Positions 1 through 7,122 of a DNA stretch of 64,000 bases are shown in pieces. Every line of letters starts with the position of its first letter. Position 1 is the first letter of the stretch. Location: assembly GCA_964544055.1 (NCBI GenBank), contig CAZJAA010000009.1:1-64000 (forward strand), in the 5' to 3' direction. The position numbers and the translations under genes were made by a program. Origin of the DNA: SIG299 sp964544055 (lineage in GTDB: Bacteria > Bacillota > Clostridia > Lachnospirales > Lachnospiraceae). The notes beneath the pieces are model-generated. The model did no database searches and was not told where the DNA came from. It worked only from the letters and a program-made list of their open reading frames with translations.

Positions 1-60
1 CCCACTACTAGGGCGGATTTGGGACTTTCACCCGTTAGAACGTGCGCCCGCTGGGTGCAC
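1..60 (-). mobile_element. 5' end of a group IIC intron (partial)
   Basis: Read on the minus strand from 60 towards 1, the sequence starts GTGCACCC, closes a short stem (GTGC...GCAC), then reads GTTCTAACGGGTGAAAGTCC. This matches from memory the start of domain I of bacterial group IIC self-splicing introns such as the Oceanobacillus iheyensis one (GUGUGCCC..., then a GGGUGAGAGUCCC segment). It lies in the same orientation as, and two bases beyond the T-run of, the tRNA-Leu terminator, the usual target type for class C introns. The rest of the intron, including any reverse transcriptase, lies outside the window, so an intact element cannot be claimed. Confidence 0.7.
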
Positions 61-62
61 GC

Positions 63-100
63 AAAAAGCACTCTGAAAATTATCTTTTCAGAGTGCTTTT
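63..100 (-). terminator. Rho-independent terminator of tRNA-Leu
   Basis: A perfect 16-bp inverted repeat (64-79 with 85-100, loop TTATC) is followed on the minus strand by a five-T run at 67-63. It starts three bases after the tRNA 3' end. The stem core GCACTCTGAAAA recurs in variant form in two other hairpins of this window. Confidence 0.93.
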
Positions 101-102
101 GA

Positions 103-185
103 TGCTGGTAATGGGACTTGAACCCATACGAAGTTGCCCTCGGCAGATTTTGAGTCTGCTGCGTCTGCCATTCCGCCACACCAGC
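103..185 (-). tRNA. tRNA-Leu (anticodon CAA)
   Basis: The reverse complement folds as a class II tRNA. The acceptor GCTGGTG pairs with TACCAGC (one G-T), and the discriminator is A. The D arm is GCG...CGC and the anticodon stem GCAGA/TCTGC encloses loop CTCAAAA, giving anticodon CAA for TTG codons. A long variable arm and the T arm with GGTTCAAGTCC follow. The 3' CCA is not encoded. A promoter lies just upstream and a strong terminator just downstream, so it looks like a single-gene transcription unit. Confidence 0.96.
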
Positions 186-194
186 AACATTACT

Positions 195-223
195 ATATTA
201 CCATACTTTTTTCTATTTTGCAA
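195..223 (-). promoter_or_regulatory. Promoter of tRNA-Leu
   Basis: On the minus strand TTGCAA (223-218) and TAATAT (200-195) are separated by 17 bases. The -10 box ends nine bases before the tRNA 5' end. Confidence 0.65.
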
Positions 224-261
224 GCACAATTTAAATTTAATCCAGCATTTAATCCTGAAAT

Positions 262-346
262 AGTAACTATTCCGCCCAAAATAAGTAACTATACCGTCTG
301 TAAACTTGCTTACAATACAGCAGATTTTACTTATTTTGGGTGAATA
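262..346. repeat. Small palindromic element with GTAACTATTC end
   Basis: A perfect 14-bp inverted repeat (CCCAAAATAAGTAA at 275-288 with its complement at 327-340) is extended by a bulged outer stem. The left end GTAACTATTCCGCC (63-76 of the 262 block, i.e. 263-276) differs at one of 14 positions from the right terminus of the larger element at 48622-48832. It sits between the tRNA promoter and a small gene; there is no T-run to make it a terminator. Confidence 0.5.
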
Positions 347-355
347 CCAGCTAAA

Positions 356-478
356 CTATTTTACTTTTTTCTTTTTATTTTTGCTGACTGCAGCCCCCAG
401 ACAGATACATCCGACAGCTACTCCAAGCATAAAAACATACTGAATCGTGGAACTAAGCAGTTCAGTTAAAAAATCCAT
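356..478 (-). CDS. Small single-span membrane protein, 40 aa
   Basis: An ATG at 478 with a strong ribosome site (GGAGGTAGAGGT immediately upstream) opens a 40-codon frame. It encodes one hydrophobic segment of about residues 12-31 (IQYVFMLGVAVGCICLGAA), followed by a very basic tail ending NKKKKVK. This predicts a single-span membrane peptide with a cytoplasmic C-terminus by the positive-inside rule. No family is recognised. It lies about 75 bases beyond the stop-side of hisIE in the direction of transcription, so it could be the last gene of the his transcript or separate. It would be missed by most length cut-offs. Confidence 0.6.
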   Translation of the reverse strand: MDFLTELLSSTIQYVFMLGVAVGCICLGAAVSKNKKKKVK

Positions 479-554
479 ACCTCTACCTCCATCGAAACCT
501 TGTTACTGTTCCCTCATACCGGGGTTTAACAGCACTTTTTCCAGAACATAACCT

Positions 555-1835
555 CTACTCACGGTTTGCAAGCTCTTCAAAAACATCCTTCCAGTCAATG
601 CCGCACTCTGCCATTAACACCGTTACATGATAAAGAAAATCTGCGATTTCATACTTGATTTCGCTTTTATCCGGATTTTTAGCGGCAATAACGATTTCCG
701 TTGCTTCTTCCCCGCACTTCTTTAATATTTTATCAATACCTTTGGTGAACAGGTAATTTGTGTAAGAGCCTTCCTTTGGATTCTGTTTGCGATCCATGAC
801 CGTGGCATACAGCTTTTCGAGAATGTTTGTATTATCCTCCGTGTCCCACTTTGTTTTTAACAAATCCCGATAAAAGCAGGAATAATTACCGGTATGACAC
901 GCAGCACCTATCTGCTTTACCTTAGCAAGCAGGGTATCATTGTCACAGTCTATAGACAATGCCTTTACAAACTGATAATGTCCGGAAGTTTCTCCTTTTA
1001 TCCAGAGTTCCTCGCGGCTTCTGGAATAATACGTCATCCTCCCTGTTTTCACAGTACAATTATACGCCTCTTCGTCCATGTATGCAAGCATCAAAACTTC
1101 ATTTGTTTTATAATCCTGTACAATGACCGGAACTAGACCATTCTCTGATTTTTTTAAGTCTGCAAAGGATATTTCGCTCTCCGGCGTTTTAACTTCATAA
1201 CCCTGCTCTTTCAAGGACTGCTTTATCTTATAAACATCCTTTTCTCGATAATAATTTGTAGCAATACCAAGCAGATTTGGCACCTCTAACAAATCGGTAA
1301 TGGAATTTCTCTGTAAGCTGTCACGAATCATAACCGGGCAGACAGTTTCTTCTACTTTATGAAAGAATTCGGTATTCAGCGTTACATGTTTTGCCATAAT
1401 GCCATACACACCAAGTCCAAGCAGTTCGTCAAATTCCTCCTGGTGCTCCTCCAGATATGCACGGTTTTCTTCAAAGCCGCAGTTTATCTGCACCAGCACC
1501 GAGGCTGCACCAAATTTGATAATAGCATCCCGGATAATTGCCGGATTGGACATATATTCCGGGTCAAGTACTACCTTTTGTGCTCCGGCATAGTAAATTT
1601 TCTTTACATCCTCCAAACGTTCCACATAGCATCCGGCATAAAATGGAATATCCATGTGCTCCGGAAGTTCTCGGAGTGTCAATACAAACTCTTCTCTTTC
1701 CTTTTCTTCTTTGGAATAATTATAAATAAACAGTCCATCCACACCATTACCATCATAAAAACCGGCAAGCTCCAAAATAGACTCCTTTGTTTCATTCTGT
1801 GCATTCAGATATGCAAATATTTTTTTCTGACTCAT
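555..1835 (-). CDS. hisI: HisIE with N-terminal HisF-like pseudo-domain
   Basis: Last enzyme gene of the his operon, 426 aa. The C-terminal half is bifunctional. Residues ~223-330 are phosphoribosyl-AMP cyclohydrolase (HisI), with the metal-binding DCDND at 296-300 and CHTGNYSC at 313-320. Residues ~336-426 are phosphoribosyl-ATP pyrophosphatase (HisE), with KKCGEEATE. Residues 1-~212 align along their length with the TIM barrel of HisF (for example IPFYAGCYVERLED against IPFxxGGGIxxxED). The two HisF catalytic aspartates, D11 and D130 in Thermotoga numbering, correspond to N11 and N118, so cyclase activity is unlikely. The usual HisIE is about 200 aa, so this is a long form. The ATG has AGAGG upstream and follows hisA by 22 bases. 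HisI and HisE functions are secure; the role of the barrel is unknown. Confidence 0.92.
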   Translation of the reverse strand: MSQKKIFAYLNAQNETKESILELAGFYDGNGVDGLFIYNYSKEEKEREEFVLTLRELPEHMDIPFYAGCYVERLEDVKKIYYAGAQKVVLDPEYMSNPAIIRDAIIKFGAASVLVQINCGFEENRAYLEEHQEEFDELLGLGVYGIMAKHVTLNTEFFHKVEETVCPVMIRDSLQRNSITDLLEVPNLLGIATNYYREKDVYKIKQSLKEQGYEVKTPESEISFADLKKSENGLVPVIVQDYKTNEVLMLAYMDEEAYNCTVKTGRMTYYSRSREELWIKGETSGHYQFVKALSIDCDNDTLLAKVKQIGAACHTGNYSCFYRDLLKTKWDTEDNTNILEKLYATVMDRKQNPKEGSYTNYLFTKGIDKILKKCGEEATEIVIAAKNPDKSEIKYEIADFLYHVTVLMAECGIDWKDVFEELANRE

Positions 1836-1857
1836 CTTTTATACCTCTTTCCGGACA

Positions 1858-2574
1858 TTATGCAAAGCGTGTGGCCGCTTCTGCTAAATTTACTCTCTTT
1901 TCATAAATTGCTTTACCAAGGATTGCTCCTTCCACGCCTATTTTTTCCAGCTTTAAAAGATCATCCATACAGGACACTCCACCAGAAGCAACAATATCCA
2001 TGCCGGTAATTTCCACCATTCTTGCCGTCTGTACAAAATTTGGTCCGCACAGCATACCATCCTTGGAAATATCGGTATAAATAATTGTTTTGATTCCAAG
2101 GTCTTTCATGGAAAGTGCCAGAGAAACAGCATCCATATTGCTGATGGTTTCCCAGCCTTTAATGGCAACCATGCCATCCTTTGCATCAATTCCAACCACA
2201 ATTTTATCCGCTCCGAACTGTTTTACCGCCTCTTTTACAAAGTCCGGACTTTCTACTGCCCTGGTGCCGAGAATTATGCGGGAAACTCCCATATTCAGTC
2301 TGTGTTCCACATCCTGCATTGTACGGATACCACCGCCAATTTCAACCGGAATGCTCACGTTTTCCAAAATTTTTGCTAACGCCGCATCATTGGCACCTGT
2401 TCCCAAAAGGGCTCCGTCCAAGTCTACAATATGCAGAAATTTTGCACCTTCTGCTTCAAATTTTTTTGCCACCTGATATGGCTCGTTGGCATAAACCGTA
2501 GTATCCTCAAACACGCCCTGCCGTAAGCGGACACACTGACCGTTTTTAATATCAATTGCCGGATATAATCTCAT
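1858..2574 (-). CDS. hisA: HisA, ProFAR isomerase
   Basis: Phosphoribosylformimino-5-aminoimidazole carboxamide ribotide isomerase, fourth step of histidine synthesis, 238 aa and a complete TIM barrel. It starts MRLYPAIDIKNGQCVRLRQG with the N-terminal catalytic Asp in the AID motif. It also has EIGGGIRTMQDVE and, in the second half, YTDISKDGMLCGPN with the other catalytic Asp. I chose the ATG at 2574 because AAAGGGAG lies just upstream and family members begin here. A longer in-frame extension to 2652 would run into hisB and has no homology. The gap to hisB is 34 bases. In most Firmicutes hisH precedes hisA and hisF follows it; neither is here. Confidence 0.96.
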   Translation of the reverse strand: MRLYPAIDIKNGQCVRLRQGVFEDTTVYANEPYQVAKKFEAEGAKFLHIVDLDGALLGTGANDAALAKILENVSIPVEIGGGIRTMQDVEHRLNMGVSRIILGTRAVESPDFVKEAVKQFGADKIVVGIDAKDGMVAIKGWETISNMDAVSLALSMKDLGIKTIIYTDISKDGMLCGPNFVQTARMVEITGMDIVASGGVSCMDDLLKLEKIGVEGAILGKAIYEKRVNLAEAATRFA

Positions 2575-2608
2575 GCTCTGACTCTCCCTTTCTGTAATCT
2601 GGTTTGAC

Positions 2609-3193
2609 TTACAATGCCCCTTTTGCAGAAAGCACACCCTGGATTCGGTCATCCACCTTCACTGCCGCATCCAGTGCCCGTGCAAACGATTTAAAGGCAG
2701 CCTCTATCAGATGATGGTTGTTCGTTCCGTCCAGCTGCTTTATGTGAAGATTCATTTTGGCACAATAGGAAACGGCATAGAAAAATTCCTTTACCATTTC
2801 CGTATCAAAGCCGCCGACTCTGTCTGTTGTAAAGGTCATGTCAAACTTCAGATACGGTCTGCCAGATAAATCAATGGCACAAAGACACAGCGTTTCATCC
2901 ATGGGAAGAATACAGCTTCCGTACCGCGTAATTCCTTCTTTGCTGCCCAAAGCCGCCTCAATTGCCTGTCCAAGTACAATTCCCACATCCTCTATCGTAT
3001 GATGACAGTCCACCTCAAGGTCTCCCTTGACGGAAAGCTTTAGGTCAAAAAAACCGTGTCGTGCAAAGGAGTTTAACATATGGTCAAGAAAACCAATGCC
3101 GGTAGAAATTTCTGTTTTTCCGCTGCCGTCTAAATTAAGCTCTAGCATGATGTCTGTTTCTTTTGTTTTTCTTTCTAGCTTTGCTGTTCTCAT
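2609..3193 (-). CDS. hisB: HisB, imidazoleglycerol-phosphate dehydratase
   Basis: Monofunctional dehydratase, 194 aa, converting imidazoleglycerol phosphate to imidazole acetol phosphate. Both metal-binding repeats are present: HMLNSFARHGFFD with DCHHTIEDVGI in the first half, and HIKQLDGTNNHHLIEAAFK in the second. The histidinol-phosphatase domain found in enterobacterial HisB is absent, so that step needs a separate enzyme. The ATG at 3193 has GAAAGGATG upstream. Gene order hisD-hisB-hisA is conserved. Confidence 0.96.
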   Translation of the reverse strand: MRTAKLERKTKETDIMLELNLDGSGKTEISTGIGFLDHMLNSFARHGFFDLKLSVKGDLEVDCHHTIEDVGIVLGQAIEAALGSKEGITRYGSCILPMDETLCLCAIDLSGRPYLKFDMTFTTDRVGGFDTEMVKEFFYAVSYCAKMNLHIKQLDGTNNHHLIEAAFKSFARALDAAVKVDDRIQGVLSAKGAL

Positions 3194-3227
3194 AATGCCA
3201 TCCTTTCTGTGCAGTCCATTTGCCGCA

Positions 3228-4529
3228 CTACTTTACTTCTTTGCCAAACCGCACTGCAATGGAATTTGCATGTGCCGTTAAGCCTTCTGCCTTTGCAAAG
3301 CGGATAATATCCTCGTGAATCGGTTCCAGTGCTTCCCTGGAATAAGAAATAATGCTTGATTTCTTAATAAAGTCATCCACACTAAGCGGTGAAAAGAATT
3401 TTGCCGTTCCGTTCGTCGGAAGCACATGGTTTGGTCCTGCAAAATAGTCTCCTAACGGTTCACTTGCATATTCTCCAAGGAAAATTGCTCCGGCATTTTT
3501 TACCTTTGTCATTGTCTGGAACGGATCCTTTGTGATAATTTCCAGGTGTTCGGAAGCAATTTCATTCACAACATCCAGTGCATCTGCCATAGATTCTGCC
3601 ACAAGCAGATAGCCGTAATTTTCCAGCGACTTTTCCAGAATGGCTTTTCTGGACAACTGGATCACAAAACGCTCCGTTTCTTTGTTAACCTGTTCGGCAA
3701 GTGCACGACTGGTTGTGACTAAAATGGCACTTGCCAGTTCATCATGCTCTGCCTGGGACAGTAAATCTGCCGCCACATAAGTAGGATTTGCCGTTTCGTC
3801 TGCCAGAACAAGAATTTCACTTGGTCCTGCCACTGCATCAATGCTGACATGTCCGTATACTGCTTTTTTGGCCAGCGCAACATAAATATTGCCCGGCCCT
3901 ACAATTTTATCTACCTTTGGGATGCTTTCTGTGCCAAAAGCGAGTGCTGCAATTGCCTGTGCACCGCCTACCTTGTAAATTTCAGTTACTCCGGCTTCTT
4001 TAGCGGCAACTAAGGTTCCCTCATATACTTTTCCATCTGCTCCCGGAGGTGTTACCATAGCAATCCGCTCCACGCCTGCCACCTTTGCCGGAATAACATT
4101 CATCAATACGGAAGACGGGTACGCTGCCTTGCCGCCCGGAACATACACGCCGACCGCACCAATGGCAGATACCTTCTGTCCGAGAATGGTTCCGGACGGA
4201 GTGGAGTCAAACCAGCTGTACTGACGCTGTTTTTCGTGATATATGCGGATATTTTCTGCTGCTTTGCAGATAACGTCCAACACTTCCCCCGGCAGTTTTT
4301 CATAGGCTTCCGCAATTTCTGCTTCCGTCACACGAATGGTATCCTTTGATATTTCTGCTTTGTCAAACTGCTTTGTATAGGCAAATAAAGCAGCATCCTT
4401 TTCACGCTTTACTGTGTCCAAAATTTCTGCTACTACTGCCGTCTGTTTTTCATACTGATTTGGACTTCTTTTTAACAGATTTTCCAGTATATTTTTTTTA
4501 TTTTCTTCATTTAAGGTTAAAATTCTCAT
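3228..4529 (-). CDS. hisD: HisD, histidinol dehydrogenase
   Basis: Zinc enzyme of 433 aa carrying out the last two NAD-dependent oxidations, histidinol to histidine. Family landmarks are present: AVGVYVPGGKAAYPSS, KVGGAQAIAALAFGT, the IVGPGNIYVALAK stretch, a zinc-ligand region near DLLSQAEHDELA, and the C-terminal GPNHVLPTNG followed by HANSIAVR. Length is typical. The ATG is preceded by GGGAGG. It lies 18 bases after hisG and is followed by hisB after 34 bases, within one operon. Confidence 0.97.
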   Translation of the reverse strand: MRILTLNEENKKNILENLLKRSPNQYEKQTAVVAEILDTVKREKDAALFAYTKQFDKAEISKDTIRVTEAEIAEAYEKLPGEVLDVICKAAENIRIYHEKQRQYSWFDSTPSGTILGQKVSAIGAVGVYVPGGKAAYPSSVLMNVIPAKVAGVERIAMVTPPGADGKVYEGTLVAAKEAGVTEIYKVGGAQAIAALAFGTESIPKVDKIVGPGNIYVALAKKAVYGHVSIDAVAGPSEILVLADETANPTYVAADLLSQAEHDELASAILVTTSRALAEQVNKETERFVIQLSRKAILEKSLENYGYLLVAESMADALDVVNEIASEHLEIITKDPFQTMTKVKNAGAIFLGEYASEPLGDYFAGPNHVLPTNGTAKFFSPLSVDDFIKKSSIISYSREALEPIHEDIIRFAKAEGLTAHANSIAVRFGKEVK

Positions 4530-4546
4530 AATTTCCTCCCTTTCTG

Positions 4547-5185
4547 CTATGCCTGACGGTTTCTTAATTTTTCGATAATGTCGGCAATACGCTCATGCTC
4601 CATTTTCATGCTGACCTGGTTTACCACCATTCGCGCAGAAAGCGGCAAAATTTCCTCCAGTACAAACAGGCCGTTTTCTTTTAACGTTGTGCCGGTTTCC
4701 ACAATATCTACAATAACCTCGGACAAACCGACAATCGGTGCCAGTTCAATGGAGCCGTTCAGCTTGATAATTTCTACCGTCTGGTGCTTTTTATTAAAAA
4801 AATAGTCCTTGGCAATCTTTGGATACTTGGTTGCCACACGAATCATCTGTCCGCTGTTTAACAGTTCTCTTGCAGATTCCGGTCCGGCCACACACATCCG
4901 GCAGTTGCCGATATTCAAATCCAGCACTTCATAAATTTTTTTATCTTCTTCTAAAATGGTATCCCTGCCCACAACGCCAATATCTGCTGCGCCGTATTCT
5001 ACATAGGTTGGAACATCCGTTGCTTTTGCCAGGAAAAACTTTAATTTCAGTTCTTCATTAACAAATATCAGTTTGCGGGAATCCTTGTCCTTCATTTCCT
5101 CGCAGGTAATTCCAATTGTTTCCAGTATACTTAAAGTTTTTGTTGCCAGACGGCCTTTTGCCAGGGCAAATGTTAAATATTCCAT
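4547..5185 (-). CDS. hisG: HisG, ATP phosphoribosyltransferase (short form)
   Basis: First, committed enzyme of histidine synthesis, 212 aa. This is the short form without the C-terminal regulatory ACT-like domain, which in known systems works as a hetero-octamer with HisZ. Sequence shows FALAKGRLATKTL at the N-terminus and the PRPP loop region DIVETGTTLKENGL near 160-173. The partner hisZ lies directly upstream, 18 bases away, which supports the assignment. Feedback inhibition by histidine is expected to act through HisZ in this type (family knowledge). Confidence 0.96.
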   Translation of the reverse strand: MEYLTFALAKGRLATKTLSILETIGITCEEMKDKDSRKLIFVNEELKLKFFLAKATDVPTYVEYGAADIGVVGRDTILEEDKKIYEVLDLNIGNCRMCVAGPESARELLNSGQMIRVATKYPKIAKDYFFNKKHQTVEIIKLNGSIELAPIVGLSEVIVDIVETGTTLKENGLFVLEEILPLSARMVVNQVSMKMEHERIADIIEKLRNRQA

Positions 5186-5203
5186 ATGGTACCGACCTCT
5201 CTT

Positions 5204-6382
5204 TTACATATGCAAAATTGTTTTTGCACCAATTTCTGCTGCATATTGCTTAAGCTTATGTTCTGTGCACTGCTGTTCCTTCATCAGTGTTACCACAGTT
5301 CCTTCTTTTCTTAACCTTTCTGCCATTTCCACTGCCTGAGCTTTTCCGGCTTCGGAATAAAGAATCAACGTGCCTGATGCTTCCGGATGTTCCAGCAATC
5401 CCTGACGAAGCAGGGCGGTCAGCAGCTGGTCGGAATATACCGCAATGCCAATGGCAGGAGCCTGTTTGCCAAACTGCTCCACCAGTGAGTCATACCGCCC
5501 GCCAGCCGCAATGACATCTCCGGTGCCATGGGTATAAGCACGGAATAAAATTCCGGTATAATAATTCAACTGACTCAGCATACCAAGGTCAAAGGAAATA
5601 TATTCCTCTCTGCCATAACAGCAAAGTGCATCATAAAAGCATTCAAGGCGTTCCAATGCGGCAATTGCACGCTCATTTTTCGTAAGCTGCTTCATATGAT
5701 GTATCGTTTCAATTGAACCAAAATGGCTGGACAGCTTTGTAAATACTTCTTTTAATTCTGCGGAAATTTCCTTTTCCTCTAATAGTTGCTCCACACCAAA
5801 CAGATTTTTCATTTCAATCAGCCGGCGAAGCTCATCCGTTTCTTCCGCAGAAAAGCCTGCCTCTTCCACAAGAGCACGAAAAAAATCCGCCTGCCCGGCC
5901 ACTACCTGAAATTTGGTCAGACCGGATGCCGCTAGACAATCTATCATCAGGGCTGCCATTTCTGCATCGGCCTCCGGCGAAGCATCATTATATAATTCTG
6001 CTCCAATCTGTGTGCTTTCTTTTAACTTTCCCTGATAGTCGGAATGATTCACGAACACGCTGCCATAATAAAACAGGCGAATAGGAAGTGTTTCGTTTTT
6101 AAAATACTTAGCAACACATCTTGCTGCCTGTGGTGTCATATCCGGCCGAAGAACCAGTGTTTCACCGTCGCGGTCTACAAATTTATACATATCTCTGGAG
6201 GATACGGTTCCTCGCTCTTTATTAAAAATGTCAAAATATTCAAAGGTTGGAGTGGCAAATTGATGAAAGCCATAATGTCGCATAACATCCTTCATGTTAT
6301 TCTCTACCATGTCTTTTCTTTGAAATTCTGAATTGTAAATGTCTCTGACTCCTTCCGGAGTATGTAATAAAATGTCTTTCAT
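5204..6382 (-). CDS. hisZ: HisZ, regulatory subunit of ATP phosphoribosyltransferase
   Basis: A histidyl-tRNA synthetase paralogue without aminoacylation role, 392 aa. It starts MKDILLHTPEGVRDIYNSE and shows class II synthetase motifs (FATPTFEYFDIF, LVLRPDMTPQAARCV). It lacks the HisRS C-terminal anticodon-binding domain of normal length, and its position beside a short hisG makes it HisZ rather than HisS. I chose the ATG at 6382 because TGGAG lies upstream and homologues start at MxxxxLHTPEG. A 23-codon extension to 6451 is unconserved. It is the first gene of the operon; the promoter lies about 145 bases upstream. Confidence 0.93.
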   Translation of the reverse strand: MKDILLHTPEGVRDIYNSEFQRKDMVENNMKDVMRHYGFHQFATPTFEYFDIFNKERGTVSSRDMYKFVDRDGETLVLRPDMTPQAARCVAKYFKNETLPIRLFYYGSVFVNHSDYQGKLKESTQIGAELYNDASPEADAEMAALMIDCLAASGLTKFQVVAGQADFFRALVEEAGFSAEETDELRRLIEMKNLFGVEQLLEEKEISAELKEVFTKLSSHFGSIETIHHMKQLTKNERAIAALERLECFYDALCCYGREEYISFDLGMLSQLNYYTGILFRAYTHGTGDVIAAGGRYDSLVEQFGKQAPAIGIAVYSDQLLTALLRQGLLEHPEASGTLILYSEAGKAQAVEMAERLRKEGTVVTLMKEQQCTEHKLKQYAAEIGAKTILHM

Positions 6383-6484
6383 CGGTTTTCTCCATTCTTG
6401 CCGCACAATTAGAAACTGTTTATTCTGAAATGCAGCAGTAATCCTATACATCCGCTGTTAAGGGCAGTGCGTTACTGCTTTACT

Positions 6485-6510
6485 TTGGTAACGTGCTACC
6501 AAATTAGCAC
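6485..6510 (-). promoter_or_regulatory. Candidate operator: two overlapping palindromes in the his leader
   Basis: TTGGTA-ACGTGC-TACCAA (6485-6502) and GTGCTA-CCAAAT-TAGCAC (6493-6510) are both perfect 6+6+6 inverted repeats, and they overlap by 10 bases. They lie about 10-35 bases downstream of the predicted start point, a repressor position. A TrpR-like (YerC/HisR-type) histidine regulator is a plausible but unproven binder. No T-box specifier/antiterminator arrangement is visible. Confidence 0.5.
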
Positions 6511-6524
6511 ACTGTATTATCTGA

Positions 6525-6553
6525 ATTATAATCGATTCATAGAGACCTGTCAA
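6525..6553 (-). promoter_or_regulatory. Consensus sigma-A promoter of the his operon
   Basis: On the minus strand TTGACA (6553-6548), a 17-base spacer and TATAAT (6530-6525): a perfect consensus match at both hexamers. It faces hisZ and precedes the overlapping palindromes. Confidence 0.9.
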
Positions 6554-6588
6554 GCCTTTCTGAAAAATAGTTGGTTATGATTAAACGG

Positions 6589-7122
6589 TTACTCTCTCTG
6601 TTCCAAATCCTTTTGCAACGGAATCAGATAGGGAACAAATACTCCCTGACCTTTGGGAATTTCATATTCTTCTTCCAGCTCTTCAAATCGAAAGCTTTTT
6701 CTTCCCCCTTGTTCCATGCGGTTCCAGAACTCCTTAACCTTTTGAAAACGTACATAAAAGCAACGTTCCTTTTTTGTATAGTGAATCAGAAAAAAAGCAA
6801 TTCCGCCCTGTTGTTCAAACTCCTCCATGAATGCAATCTGGTGTGCATGGATATTTTGCAGAGCAAAGGTATCGTAAGCACATTCCTTAGCATCAAAGCA
6901 GACCGGAATTCCCTGTACCGCACCAATATAGTCTACGGTACTTTTCTGGTCGAAGTAAGCGAGTGTGATATGCCGACTTTCCTGATCTATCTGTATCGGC
7001 GTGATTGGTGTCGGCACTTTCTGAATCAACGCCAGCTTATTTTCTCTGTATTTCTCATTGGTAAGGTTAATCAGCTCTTCCAGTGCGGAGCCTCGTAAGC
7101 CTCTCGAATTCCATGATGGCAT
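6589..7122 (-). CDS. recU: RecU Holliday junction resolvase
   Basis: Holliday-junction resolving nuclease of the Firmicutes RecU family, 177 aa, acting in recombinational repair and chromosome segregation. It starts MPSWNSRGLRGSALEELI, as close relatives do. The nuclease core carries KSTVDYIGAVQG and VCFDAKECAYDTF, the D...ExK metal-binding site. I preferred the ATG at 7122 with GGGAAGGA about 12 bases upstream; ATG 7134 or TTG 7143 are alternatives. The 5' part overlaps the end of the pseudouridine synthase gene by 56 bases. In Bacillus recU sits beside ponA; that partner is not here. Confidence 0.92.
   Translation of the reverse strand: MPSWNSRGLRGSALEELINLTNEKYRENKLALIQKVPTPITPIQIDQESRHITLAYFDQKSTVDYIGAVQGIPVCFDAKECAYDTFALQNIHAHQIAFMEEFEQQGGIAFFLIHYTKKERCFYVRFQKVKEFWNRMEQGGRKSFRFEELEEEYEIPKGQGVFVPYLIPLQKDLEQRE

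Noticed and set aside
42..263. Plus-strand frame through tRNA-Leu
   Set aside because: It is the antisense of a clear tRNA gene and its terminator.
1359..2009. 216-codon plus-strand frame
   Set aside because: Antisense of hisIE and hisA, Cys/Phe/Leu-rich with no recognisable motif and no ribosome site.
2575..2652. Upstream in-frame extension of hisA
   Set aside because: It overlaps the end of hisB, has no HisA homology, and a good ribosome site precedes the MRLYPAID start at 2574.
6383..6548. T-box riboswitch before hisZ
   Set aside because: The leader is only about 135 bases and shows no T-box sequence or specifier/terminator arrangement; palindromic operators fit better.
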